Below, piece by piece: positions 36,580-47,664 of a stretch of DNA of 64,000 bases. Under the pieces are notes generated by a model. That model saw nothing but the letters and a program-made list of their open reading frames with translations, did not search any database and was not told the origin of the DNA. Within the stretch, counting starts at the first letter, position 1, and the number at the start of each line of letters is the position of its first letter. A program made the position numbers and the translations under genes. Source of the DNA: Cervus elaphus (taxonomy: Eukaryota; Chordata; Mammalia; Artiodactyla; Cervidae); assembly GCF_910594005.1 (NCBI RefSeq), contig NC_057847.1:27317001-27381000 (forward strand), given 5' to 3'.

Positions 36580-36656
36580 CTTGAAAAGTTCAAACACCAT
36601 GTGATAGAGATGGGATGGTACATAAACCACTTGTATTGGCTGTCCTGGTGATTTTG
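36580..36656 (-). CDS. PDK1: PDK1 exon 7
   Basis: A 77-nt exon encoding AKSPGQPIQVVYVPSHLYHM then VFELFK. It opens the GHKL ATPase domain and carries the N-box glutamate (Glu281). The exon ends at a codon boundary. Its donor GTTTGT departs from consensus at +3 and +4 but keeps AAG before the cut. Confidence 0.95.
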
Positions 36657-37827
36657 CTACAGAGCAGAAGAGAAAAATATGAAAGTACAGAGAGATGTGC
36701 TTAAAGCATTTTAAAGAATATATTGTGTAGTGCTGAAAAGAAAACATTTACTATGGAGGACAGTACTACTGGGGGGAGAAGGGCTACCCCCTTTACTTTA
36801 CTGTATCTGCGTCTGAATGCCAGGCTCACACAATTTATACCTGCCTATGACAACATGAGTCCTGCAGTCACTCTTGCAAGCCTGCATAACCATCTACCAA
36901 CCCATCTTCCCATTCTTGTTTATGATGGTTGAGTCTGTTTAAGACACTCAGTCTTACGGTCAGAATTTTTTCCTTCCAAAAAGAAGTGTTAAAGTCTTTA
37001 AATTCCATGGTCCAACTCACATAAATACATTCTTTCTTTAAAAAGCCATTTTTTAATTGTTTCACCCAGGTGGGATGTTTTGTTTTATTTTGGGCATTTC
37101 TGTGCATATAGATTCAAACAAAAACTTTTGAGTTAGCATTGACTTATCAAGGGCCACTAATTCTACATTCAAACATGTTTAACAGGAGCCCAGTTGGGGG
37201 GAGACAACAGATAATAAGCAAACCAGAACTTTCAGTGAAGGCATAAGAGTCGCCATACCTCAGAATTCTCATTCAGCCAATAAGCTGGACTCTCCAATGA
37301 ATAAACTGGCTCTCAGAAACACAGATAGTACATCTGGAAACTGCCCACAGCAGTTCAGGTTCCCAAACTATCACTTGTGCCTTGAGGTTCTTATTCACTC
37401 AAAGTACTATTATGGCTTTAGAAAAACCAGGCAACTCTATTTTCAAGGGGGCAACTTCTTCCACTGCCTTCCCACTCTAAGGTCCAGAATACAACTCAGC
37501 AGAAGCCTATTTAATTTTATTCTTCTTACAGGGTCATTTTAACTGAGGTACTGTCTCCCTCTATCAAACTACCCTACCTCCAGGGAAAACAGAGACAACT
37601 CATCAGTCTCCTTCTAAGGCATCTAAACCTTTTGTGTCCAAAAGAAGACCATCAGAGATAATCAGAGTCTCAAACAGATGGACATCTTTCTTTCTTCTTT
37701 TACATCTCCAGTCTTTTTACTTCCTTGACAATAAAAAGTTGGTTTACAACTCAGGAAGTAGAAATCTTAAAGGGTAAACCTTACATTAGTGAAGTACATA
37801 TAAAAGTCAGATGTAATTTTCTTGAAA

Positions 37828-38034
37828 GCATTAGTCGCTCAGTCGTGTCTGACTCTTTGCGACCCCATGGACTGTAGCCCACCAGGCTCAGGCTCCTCTG
37901 TCCATGGAATTCTCCAGGCAAGACTACTGGAGTGGGTAGCCATTCCCTTCTCCAAGGGGTCTTCCTGACCCAGGGATCAAACCCGGGTCTCCTGCATTGC
38001 AGGCAGATTCTTTATCGTCTGAGCCACCAGAGAA
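37828..38034 (-). mobile_element. Bov-tA SINE, inverted
   Basis: Carries 'gcgaccccatggactgtagc', 'cctctgtccatggaattctc', 'cccgggtctcctgcattgca' and 'gagccaccagagaag'. One of the better preserved copies here; in PDK1 intron 6, about 300 bp from exon 6. Confidence 0.93.
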
Positions 38035-38337
38035 GGATCACTTTTTTCTGTGACTAACCAGGAAATAAAAAATAAGCAAAGAATCAATATTATCAATTAA
38101 AATAATGAAAATGGGAAAGAAAAAGGCAAAATGTCTTTCAGAAAAAATCCAACTAAATTAAAAAATATACATATATACGTACAAACACATAAATACATAT
38201 ATTTTTAACATGATTTCTCTCCCTCAGCTTTCATATCCAATGAAGAAGTTGTTTTATATTAAAACAAATCTAACTTCTTATCATTCCTTCTCAGGTAATC
38301 ATAACACTAATCATTAAGGAAAAGGGATTAGGCTTAC

Positions 38338-38415
38338 CATTTAGTTCTTCAAGTTCTAGTTCGGGAGAGTTAATATAATACAAATCACACAGACGCCTAG
38401 CATTTTCATAGCCAT
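38338..38415 (-). CDS. PDK1: PDK1 exon 6
   Basis: A 78-nt exon encoding DGYENARRLCDLYYINSPEL followed by ELEELN. It makes the last helix of the N-terminal domain (the ARRLCD(x)YY motif is a family signature). The acceptor is CACTAG and the donor G|GTAAGC; both ends are phase 1. Confidence 0.95.
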
Positions 38416-39430
38416 CTAGTGCGAATCAAAACAAAAAAGTCATTAAATAAATTTACTTCTGCTTCATGAAGATGGCAATAATATATAGACAAATGAAATT
38501 TTAAAGCTTTCTACAGAAAAAAAAATATACTTTAATAATCTTAGTTTGGGGAAGGTCTTTTTAAAATATGACATGACAAAACCTAAGGCCATATAAAGCA
38601 AAAAGTGACAGATATGATTACAAAAAAATTTTCAAATATCTGTATGGGAAAAGACACCATAACAAAGTAAAAAGAAAACCAGCAGATTGAAGAAAATATT
38701 TACAATACACATAACAAAAATTTAGAGTTGGTAAGGGTTTAGGGAATACTCACTCTCATTCATTGTTTGATACATTTTTGGAGTTAAAAAATTTTAAATG
38801 CATTTTAAATATTTTTAATTCTAGAAATCCTGCCTTCTAAAATACTAGCAAAAGTCAGCACATATATAAGGATGTCTACTGCAATACTGTTGGTGATAGA
38901 AACAACAGAAATATGCATCAATAGGAGTATGGATTAATACATTCTGATACATCCCTAACAGTCATTCAAAAACCTGGTGTATATCCACATGTACTACACA
39001 TGGCACAATGTTTGTAAATTTACAGAAAAACATACACAAAGTATCTTATGTTCCAAAAACAGCAATGTAAGACCAACAATTATGTGTGTGCACAAGCATA
39101 CATGGTACAAACAGAAAAAGCTGTGGCAAGATACAAGCCAAACTATTATGAATTATGGCTTCAATATAGGGAATTAGGAGGGAATAAGGAAATATTTTGG
39201 AAGTCAAATAGATACCCTCATAATATCACCACCTTTTGCCTAATAAAGCATGGTATCAACAAAACATTCATCCTATACACAGTGCACAATTAGTATTATA
39301 AAGTCATTTTTAAACCCATGCATGGGTTATATCATTTTATCTCATGATTCAAATAACTGTTTTAATAGCAAGAAAAAACACTCAACAATTTTGATTTTGG
39401 CATTCTTTCTGAAAGGAGAAATGTATTTAC

Positions 39431-39526
39431 CTTTAATAACTTCAACCACATTGCAGTTTGGATTTATACTTCCAACGTGTTTGCGATGAGATAGGCTTCC
39501 TTTGCCTTTTCCACCAAATAATAAAG
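39431..39526 (-). CDS. PDK1: PDK1 exon 5
   Basis: A 96-nt exon just 300 bp from exon 4. It encodes SLLFGGKGKGSLSHRKHVGS followed by INPNCNVVEVIK. The gly/lys-rich loop and IGSI/NPNC region match PDK1 rather than PDK2-4, which supports the isoform call. The acceptor is TTTATAG and the donor G|GTAAAT. Confidence 0.95.
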
Positions 39527-39826
39527 CTATAAAAAATTAAAAAACAAATAAAATAAGCTAAAATACATAATGTCGCTGTCTGGATTTGAATACTGTTTCT
39601 CTAATTGGTACCAAACAGTAGAACAAGTATTTTCCTTAAAACATAAACATTTCACATAACGTTAAACATAAATTTAAAAACCTTTCAATGGTAGTCTATT
39701 TGCTTTCCTTAATAAAAAAAAAAAAAGTAAAAGTAAATGTTCTCCCTAAAAGGAAGTTTTCTAAATAAATGTAAAATATATCAACACAGATTATTTAGCT
39801 TCTTCTCTTGACTTCCAGACACTTAC

Positions 39827-40011
39827 AGTGCTGATTAAGTAACATTCTAATTGAAATTCGACTCATGTAGAAACGATCCAAAAAATACTGAACATTCTGG
39901 CTGGTGACAGGATCCACCCCGAAGCTCTCCTTGTATTCAACCACACCTTCAGCCATTGTGGGTATCACGTCATTGTGTCGGTTCCTGATCCGTATCACAG
40001 TGTCTGTAAAG
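39827..40011 (-). CDS. PDK1: PDK1 exon 4 (RHND motif)
   Basis: The exon reads FTDTVIRIRNRHNDVIPTMA and continues to FYMSRISIRMLLNQH. His151 with the following Asn-Asp is the conserved motif of the mitochondrial kinase family near the nucleotide-binding interface. The acceptor is TTTAG|C and the donor GTAAGT. The exon starts by completing the Asp139 codon and ends one base into a Ser codon. Confidence 0.96.
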
Positions 40012-40380
40012 CTAAACAAACCTGTCTGTCAAAACAGCCAAATATTTTGGCAAGTGAATGTGATACTAAAATCTAAATTTAGCCAATTATACTAGACAAG
40101 AAATGCCTAATTCAGTAAAAGCAGCATCAAGGCATGTTTTCTTACACTTATTTAAGTAAATTTCAGATCATAAAACATACCATCTCTATGGAGATGTTAA
40201 GAAACTCCAAAATAAATAAAACTTGTGAAATGTAATTATTTTCTTGGAACTCCTAAAAGTAAGGCTGCCGCAAAACACAATCCTACCAAATGTGAAGGGT
40301 TTTCTTTAACCATCATCAACTAAGATTATTTCAACACCTGCTAAGAGGATGGGATCCAGGCACAGTCAGCGTAAGAGAAG

Positions 40381-40415
40381 ACAGAGCACTTGCTTCCAGG
40401 GAACACGTGCTCTGT
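40381..40415. repeat. 9-bp inverted repeat
   Basis: ACAGAGCAC (40381-40389) and GTGCTCTGT (40407-40415) are perfect complements around 17 nt, in intron 3. Confidence 0.85.
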
Positions 40416-40655
40416 AAGGAATGACGATGAATGAGCCAATAAAGGCTGTCTGTTTTGGAACCATTCCCCAGGTTAAAAAGAGAAAGGGCCACTTAGAAAA
40501 GTAGAAAGGGATTCTAATTCCATTCATTCTATGAGTTTAAAAAAAATGGGAGAAGAAAAAGTGACTGTGTGTTCAAAGAAAAATCTTCAAATCATCCAGC
40601 ATTTCTATTTCTGTTATTTGAAGACACTGATGCTTGAAGACACTACTGCATGGCT

Positions 40656-41127
40656 TTGCCAACAGACGTCCGTCTAGCCAAAACTATGGTTTTTCCGGTA
40701 GTCATGTATGGATGTGAGAGCTGGACCATAAAGAAGGCTGAGTGCTGAAGAATTGACGCTTTTGAACTGTCGTGTTGGAGAAGACTCTTGAGAGTCCTTT
40801 GGACTGCAAGGAGTTCCAACCAGTCAATCCTAAAGGAAATCAGTCCCGACTATTCTTTGGAAGGACTGATGCTAAAGCTGAAGCTCCAATACTTTGGCCA
40901 CCTGATGCAAAGAAATAACTCACTGGAAAAGACCCTGATGCTGGTAAAGATTGAAGGCAGCAGGACAAGGGGACGACAGAGGATAAGATGGTTGGATGGC
41001 ATCACTGACTCAATGGACATGAGTTTGAGCAAGCTCTGGGAGTTGGTGATGGACAGGGAAGCCTGGTGTGCTGCAGTCCATGGGGTCACAAAGAGTTGGA
41101 CACAGCCCAGCGACTGAAGTGAACTGA
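40656..41127 (+). mobile_element. BovB 3' end with target-site duplication
   Basis: Runs from 'ttgccaacagacgtccgtct' to 'cgactgaagtgaactga'. ACTGCATGGCT occurs directly before (40645-40655) and after (41128-41138), an 11-bp duplication that fixes both edges. In PDK1 intron 3. The 109-codon frame at 40788-41117 is the BovB C-terminal part. Confidence 0.95.
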
Positions 41128-42552
41128 ACTGCATGGCTAATTTAAAGAACTAAATGAAAGAGGAAACAAGTCTTAGTTGTGAAGTAACAAAATCCACCTA
41201 ATAATATATCCATCAGAACTCATACTTCCAAATGACTGCTTCCTCATTCAAAATCTTCGAAGTCATCATCTTGACTACTATTAACCTATTCCAATGATGG
41301 TCTCATTGCTCAAAATATTTTTGGAATTCCTAGTTTGTAATTAGTTTCAAAACCAAACTGTTAATCCAAAATACAAACAAAACTTCTCAAAAACAATTCA
41401 TCATTTCTAGTCACTTCTTAATCATTTATTTCACATCTCTCTCTTTTGTCAAAACCAAAATAACATTATTCCACCTGGCTGCCCACATTATTTTTTTAAA
41501 ATTCAGCTCTGAATGACTATTTTCACAAGGTTTTTCAGCATAACATTTACCTTTAAGTAAGACTGGATGGGTCTAAATCCATTTGCTGTCCATGTGAGCC
41601 TAATGCTATTTTAAGACTTTTTGTGCACAGATAGTATCTCTTTTTGTACAGATAGCATTATTTCAGTAGAGTCATTTTAAAGAGTAAATGACATCATCTG
41701 TGTAAATTTTGCTGCATACCTACACAAATTCTTGGTGTTATTTTCAGACCAAAATCATGTTTAAAAAGTGAAATGTTGCTATCACCTTTAAAGACAGTAA
41801 AAAAAAATGTGTAATGGACTTGGAGGACAACAACAGAGACAGTCTTTAAGTTCTGAGCAACATTCACTGGAATAAGCAGGTAACTTGCCTTAGGGGACTA
41901 TGGGGCTTATTAGTCCTGGTATGTTGATTATGAATAGGTCACATTACTTACATTGTCTTGCAGACCACAGGTCATAAACTAGAGACAAGTTTTTGTCCTG
42001 CAGGCCTTCAGTGTTTGTTGAAAGTTTAGTTTCCAATCTTTCAAAATTAGGAAATCTAACTTAAAAAAACAAAAATAACTAGATTTGCAGCTTTTCTTAT
42101 ACCCACCCCCCGCAAGACACACACACACATCACGTGATCTGGGCAGTGTTTTTGCTCGGCAATGGTCAGTAGAGCTGAGGCTGTCCTTCAGAAGCACACA
42201 CTCGTCTCCAAGTCTTCACCAGTCTCCTACCATCCAAGTGGCCCTGAGACCACATCAAGATTTCCCCTGATCACCACATTTGAACTGCATCTTTCTTTAC
42301 ACTCGAGTGAAGAGAAACATGAAGCTTTTCTTATGCCCAGTCCAATTTCTGAATTTATGTTACCTGGCTGGCCTGTATGAACTGCGACAGACACATATAC
42401 CATCATATGTTCTAAAGTAGCAAAAAGCCAAAAGTTAATCAATTTCCCTAAAATGATCCAATAGCAATACATTTACATTTTTATATGATGTTCAAAGAGT
42501 ATATGATGATGTTTTATGTGATGTCCAAATAAGGCAAAACAACTGTACTTAC

Positions 42553-42624
42553 TCATAAATAGTTTTAGCATCTTCAGCACTTTTGTCCTTAAACTCAAGA
42601 AGCTCTTGAAGACTCTGGATATAC
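42553..42624 (-). CDS. PDK1: PDK1 exon 3
   Basis: A 72-nt exon encoding YIQSLQELLEFKDKSAEDAK and then TIY. The acceptor is TTTTAG and the donor is GA|GTAAGT. It splits the Trp codon at its start and the Asp codon (residue 139) at its end. The human protein has D for E in the FKDK segment and A for T before IYD, which are ordinary species substitutions. Confidence 0.95.
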
Positions 42625-42944
42625 CTAAAATGTAAATCAACCCCTTGTAAGGTTGTTCTTTTATATTTTGAAAGTCCGATATTATGAAAATGATCAAGTG
42701 GCATTTTAAACATTTCTTTACTGTTAATTTTTAGCAAATTATGATTGAAGTGAGATTTGTATACCCATTCACATTCAAGCAAAGTGCCTGACAGTAATTA
42801 GAAGGTACATTTTCTCCTAAAAGCTTAGGTTAAATTTGACTTAAGAATCTCCTATTTCTTTTTTCAGTTCTCTACTCTAAGTAGTTTTTAAGTTTCTTAA
42901 AATTACCACTGTACATTACAGTATAAATATACTGATGGTCATGG

Positions 42945-43025
42945 GAACTGAGTCTGTCACCAACAATTATGTGATCTTGGGCAAATGACTTAACTTGCCT
43001 TAGTCTCAGTAAAATGTGGAGGCCA
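42945..43025 (-). mobile_element. MIR fragment, inverted
   Basis: Carries 'tgtgatcttgggcaaatgac' and 'ttaacttgccttagtctcag', the complement of the MIR core. In PDK1 intron 2. Confidence 0.7.
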
Positions 43026-43429
43026 GCTTACCTTGGTCTAAGAATCTAACTTAAACGTCTTTGTTTTAAAACCATAATTGTAGATGTTACATCCAGTTGG
43101 CAAATGCTTATTGAAAGTCTACAATCTAACACATGGTTCTTCTAAACAACTGAACAAAAACACAAAAGTCATGAAAATGCACATTTTTAATTTACCTAAA
43201 AATACAGTGGAGCAAATGACCCGGGAAAGGAGCAAAATGAGGAAAGTCAAATGACTCTCTGAAGGTCTTGCTGCAGAGCACAATGGCAGCGAAGGGCCAG
43301 AGCCAAAACACCTATCAGTCAATGACCTCTAGTGTAAGGTCTGCTTTGGCTGGACCTTCAGCTGCCATATTGTAGTAGGTGTCCAGGGGCAATGAAAGTG
43401 TTTTAAAAATCTGCAAATCTCCATGTTGG

Positions 43430-44160
43430 TTTGGAAAGTTGTTTCTGACAAACAATATGCCCTACTGCATGCCAAGGCATTCCAAAGTCTAGTGATTCTG
43501 AGTCTACTCTTGTGACTTAACCCTTACTCTTCACTGGCAAGAACAATTATGCTTTTATTCAGAAGATACTGAAACCAAGCAGGACCCTTTGGGGCTCCTG
43601 GGCACAGAAGCCTTTCCCTGGCTCCCATTTCATATTTGTAGGCAACAGACTCCAGTCTCTATGATCTTCCTTAAGGTCCAAAGGGCAGGTTCAAACAGGT
43701 GCTCATCAGGGAAGAGAAAGGATGCAGAGACAAGGGAGAAGCAGCCAAGAAACAATAGTGCAGACTTGGGAGTTGGTCCGGTTTCACCTCAAGAGATACA
43801 CATCTTTGAATTCTTTGATAGCACTAAAACGCCCAAACAAAAGAAAGATATTAGCATTTTTCATTCCAGAGAAGGTTTGATAATCTCAAGAAGTATATCA
43901 GGAGACCACCTGAGGCCAGATTAAAGGCCTGTAGGCCCTGCATGTACCCTGATCATTATCAGCAACCTCTCGCTTGAACCACTGCTATAAAACTCCTCAC
44001 CAAACATCCCCGGCTTGGGACACACAGTTTTTCATGGCAAGATCCTGCTGTATCCTCCTTTGCCTGGCAAAGCAATAAAGCTATTATTTTCTACTTCACC
44101 TGAAACTCTGGCTTCAAGATTCAATTCAGCACCAGTGAACAGAGGCAGAGTTTTTGACAT
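43430..44160 (+). mobile_element. Probable solo LTR of an endogenous retrovirus
   Basis: The 3' half looks like an LTR: a TATA-like CTATAAAACTC at 43986, a poly(A) signal CAATAAAGCT at 44073-44082 and a CT-rich U5-like tail after it. The left edge is not sharply seen and no gag, pol or env sequence or tRNA primer site adjoins it. It lies in PDK1 intron 2 in the orientation opposite to the gene. Class not determined. Confidence 0.55.
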
Positions 44161-44829
44161 TAAATTGTCAACATCTACAATGTGTTAGGCACAGATATTT
44201 TAAAAATGTAACATAGTCTACTTTTAATGATTTTTTTTAAAAAAGAAGGAATAAACCACCATAGAAAATTATCTGTCCTCCTTGCATCAGAGTTCCTAAA
44301 CAAATGTCTCTTACTTAAATCACATTTCTAACTATTCCATTTTTGGAGTGGAGAGTCTCTGATTATCAATTATGGAGCAGTCATATTTCTTTCACTTATT
44401 TTAAAAAGTTGACATTATATCAGCTTCTCCCATAATTATAATGCTTACAACAGGAAAGCTAGGATCTCCATAAATCATAATTGGGAAATGCCTTGCAACT
44501 AAATTTTTCCATTGAAGACTGAACTCTGGCAAACTCTTTTGTTTGAAATGTATAGTGATTAACAGAGTAACACTTTTAATAACATTAACAAGAAAGGCTG
44601 TATACAGGTGGCCACATATGGATGCACACCCTTAATAACTCTACTGTCATTTTTTAGAAGGGAGATCATAGTTTCTACACAATTCTAGTAACTTCTAATT
44701 GTCTTTAAATGGTAGAATAAATATTCTAACTTTTGTGATTTATTAAGATATACTTCAATAAGATAAATTCAGTTTATAAAAAATACTTACACCCTTTAAG
44801 ACATTTTATTAATCTGACTTCAGCATACA

Positions 44830-44990
44830 GCAGTAGAAACAAGCAAATCTAAGTTTGAATCCCAGCTCTACTATGAATGTTTTTGCCTTAGGCAAAGGAC
44901 TTAATCTGTAGGTACCTCCATTTCTTCATCTGTAAAATGAATGCCTACTGGGCAGGGTTATTGAAGTGATTAAAGGTAAAGTATATAAAT
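44830..44990 (-). mobile_element. MIR SINE, inverted
   Basis: Carries 'gtttgaatcccagctctact', 'ttcttcatctgtaaaatgaa' and 'gcagggttattgaagtgatt'. In PDK1 intron 2, 300 bp from exon 2. Confidence 0.88.
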
Positions 44991-45291
44991 CTCTAGCTAT
45001 CAACTTATGGTAGATATTTTTATTACATTATGAAATAACATCCTTGGAGATTTAATAACACAAATCTCAAATATAGTGTCTGTATTTCTGTGCATTTCTG
45101 ATCGTTTTTTTAAAACCAAAAAGTAGTACAGTCCAGGATTCAGGTGACCAGGCCAGACACACCCAAACAGAGGAGGAGGAATGCTGCTACTACCTTGAGA
45201 CACCATTGAAGAGTAAAGAAGTATTTGCTGTAACTTTGGGTAAAGTCTACAACTCCACTTAAACTGCAAACACAGGAACAGTGAATCTTAC

Positions 45292-45433
45292 CAGCTCTGT
45301 ACCAACTGAACTGATGGTGTCCTGAGAAGATTATCTGGAAGAAGACTTATTTCTTTCATTATATTTGCCAATCTCACAGGCAGCTCTTGCCGCAGAAACA
45401 TAAATGAGGTCTTTTCACAAGCATTCACAGATC
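45292..45433 (-). CDS. PDK1: PDK1 exon 2
   Basis: The exon starts after a TTTCAG acceptor and reads SVNACEKTSFMFLRQELP and on to SVQLVQS, ending with two bases of a Trp codon before donor GTAAGA. It forms the first helices of the four-helix BCDHK/PDK N-terminal domain, which carries the site that binds the lipoyl domain of E2. Phase matches exon 1 (one base carried) and exon 3 (two bases carried). Confidence 0.96.
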
Positions 45434-46829
45434 CTGAAACCAAATACAGTGTGAACAGCAGTAAGTGGAAGTCATAAGGCAGAGAAATGCAGACAGAGTT
45501 ATTTGGCAAGTGATATCATCACCATAATGACAAGGCAAGAGGAGCATGGGACAAGACAGTCCAGTCTCTAGGGCTGTGCGACATCCTGAACCACCTTCCA
45601 TCCACACTGTAGAGCATCAGTGAGGTTATTTTTCTGTCTCCGTTATTCACAACTCCCATCTTAGAACTAAGACAACCTAGGCAAGTCTGAGCAAGGCACA
45701 GTTTGATTAACGTAGGACCTGTAAAAAGCCTATCCTCTATAACCTGTTGCTGCTATCATTTTAAAAACTTGTTTCCTAACTCTAGGTTTATGAGAAAAAC
45801 CTAAGAAACAGTGGAAATTTTGACATGTTCATGAGAAGATTCATTGAGTCCAGGTAGAACCACTATACTAATTGCCATAAGCAAACAGTAAATGAAGAGG
45901 AGTCTTTCCGGCAACAGAAAGCAAAAGCTGCCAATGCCTGCTCTGTGATCATCTTCAAGCTTCTTCCCCGTAGGTTCTATTCAATTGTCTGATTCCTGGA
46001 AAGCAATCTGCTCCTTCCTCCATTCCTACTCAAGATGCTAAGCAGAACAGCTGTAGAATCGCATTTGGCAAGCAGTTCCACTTAAAGGTAAACTAAAAAG
46101 TCATGTTACTTCAGTGATGAATTTTAAACTCACTGATTTGCTCTTTTAGCAAGAGACAACCATAGCAAAAACTAGATTGTCAATAGGAATAATCGTATTA
46201 AAAAAAAACATTTTCTTGTGGAAGTTTAATGGCATACTTGGGAAAGAGGTCAAATTCACCCTCTTAATAACACTAGTCGTTTTAAGGTAAAAACAAAAAC
46301 CAAGAGCTTTGAGCCAAACAAAATCGGCACTGTAAACCACAAGTTTAAGATTAAGTGGCTAACTACGCTGCTATCTTTCAAGCCACTCGTGATCCGTTGG
46401 TGACCAAACCACACTCACAATGCAGAAGATAACTCTTGTCTCTTCGAAATTTTGACTTGATTAGTTTTCCCATTTCACCTTAGCGCCCCGCTATAAGTCA
46501 AATGCCTGACTTCGCAATTCCTCTGCATCTTTTCTAGAGAAAACCAGGAAGCACTCATCCGAGAAAGAGGAAAGTGGAGAATCACTTTGGTAAACAAACC
46601 CCACAGCATACTGTACTCATGCACTTTACACGTGCTGAGGACTGTTGTTGACGGAATGAACTGTACGGTTGGTGGAAACGCTTAAGCCAGTGGCAAGGAA
46701 AACATTCTATGAAACACCGGGCCAGTCAGAACCTGCTTCCCCTATCAGCACGCCACTTTTATGTAATCATCATATGCAAAACTGAGCATTTATCAGCACT
46801 CTGCAGAATCTGAACGCGACTCCCGGAGG
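45434..46829. other. Intron 1, non-CpG part
   Basis: No repeat I can name. Ordinary composition until the CpG island begins at about 46.8 kb. Confidence 0.5.
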
Positions 46830-47187
46830 TGTCAGCACACTCGCCTCTCACTCGGGCTGGGCTCTTCCGAAAGGGCCTGGCTGCGAGCGCGGAGGTGCAC
46901 ACGTGCGCTGAAAAGCGGCTCGGGCCCCAGGCTTGTTTTTCAACAATACACGGGAAAAAGGCACACTCTCCCAGTTATCTCTCGGGGGCGCGGACGCCTG
47001 CACCCGAGCAGAGGGATCCGTCCGCGAGGGACCGAGGTGGCGTCCGAAGCGCCGGGGGAGAGACGTTGAGGAAGGGGGCGCGCCGGAGACGGGAGGGCAC
47101 CCGCGCGGGCCGGGCCCGGGCCGGGTTAGCGGCCGCAGCTCCAGGCTAGGGTTACATAGGAAGGCCCGAAGCCCGGGCCCCACTCAC

Positions 47188-47389
47188 CGAAGTCCAGGAA
47201 CTGCTTCATGGAGAGCGGGGATGGCGAGAAGCGCGCGTAGAAGTCCACTTGGCCGGGAACGCCGCGTTCGGGCGCCGGGCCGGAGCCCGAGTCCGAGGTG
47301 AGGCTGCGGCTGACGCTAGGGCCGGCGGCGCGCAGCCCGGGGCCCGGGCCGGCCGAGGTGGCTCCGCGAAGCAGCCGCGCTAGCCTCAT
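47188..47389 (-). CDS. PDK1: PDK1 exon 1 (start codon and mitochondrial presequence)
   Basis: This exon encodes residues 1-67 plus one base. The start ATG at 47389-47387 begins MRLARLLRGA, an arginine-rich amphipathic stretch typical of a matrix-targeting signal, and has G at -3. The segment PSVSRSLTSDSG is two residues longer than the human region and is the least conserved part of the protein. From GVPGQVDFYARFSPSPLSMK onward it follows the family closely. The donor is G|GTGAGT, with intron 1 starting at 47187. The exon lies in the CpG island. No upstream in-frame ATG fits the family better. Confidence 0.97.
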
Positions 47390-47457
47390 GCCGAGCCGCG
47401 CCGGAGCAGCCGGAGCCCCGGGCGCCAGGTCGCCGCTCCGCCGTTCGGCCGGGTGGT

Positions 47458-47471
47458 ACGTGAGGGACGTG
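47458..47471. promoter_or_regulatory. Paired hypoxia-response-type cores (ACGTG x2)
   Basis: Two ACGTG cores lie 9 bp apart, about 70-80 bp 5' of the PDK1 start codon. RCGTG is the HIF core, and PDK1 is an established HIF-1 target in human and mouse. Whether these particular copies bind HIF, or lie in promoter or 5' UTR, is inference. Confidence 0.4.
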
Positions 47472-47664
47472 GCGGCCTCGGGGGCGGGGAGCGGCTGTCA
47501 CCGCCGCGGCCACCGCCCCCCTTGCCGGAGCCCGCTGGGCGGGGCCCTGGGAGGGGAAGGAGGCGGAGAGAGAGGCGGGGATCGCGTGCGGACCGCCCCC
47601 GAGTCAAAGTCCCGCCCCCCGCGCCGCGGGGCGGGGCCCGAGCAGGTGGGCAGGCTTTCGCGTG

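Larger units (their letters stand above)
8640..47389 (-). other. PDK1: PDK1 gene, coding span (11 exons): pyruvate dehydrogenase kinase 1, mitochondrial
   Basis: The gene encodes a mitochondrial-matrix kinase that phosphorylates the E1-alpha subunit of the pyruvate dehydrogenase complex and so restrains pyruvate entry into the TCA cycle. Eleven exons of 202, 142, 72, 185, 96, 78, 77, 99, 111, 114 and 141 coding nt join in frame to 1317 nt (438 codons plus stop). Seen in the product: an N-terminal presequence, the BCDHK/PDK helical domain (about residues 55-225) with His151 in a RHND motif, then a GHKL ATPase domain with an N-box (Glu281, Asn285), a DRGGG box (320-324), a GFGYG box (356-360) and a GT turn (384-385), ending with the DW pair (421-422). 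All junctions are GT/AG and no coding break is seen. Human PDK1 is 436 residues; the two extra residues are in the presequence. Known of the family: PDK1 is a HIF-1 target in human cells. Confidence 0.97.
46830..47650. promoter_or_regulatory. CpG island and PDK1 promoter region
   Basis: A GC- and CpG-dense stretch covers the start of intron 1, exon 1 and about 260 bp upstream. Sp1-type GC boxes are at 47481-47489, 47537-47544, 47572-47580 and 47628-47636. ACGTG cores are at 47458-47462 and 47467-47471 and GCGTG cores at 47584-47588 and 47660-47664; a palindromic CACGTG E-box is in intron 1 at 46900-46905. No TATA box is seen, as expected for a CpG-island promoter. The transcription start itself cannot be placed. 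Confidence 0.8.
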
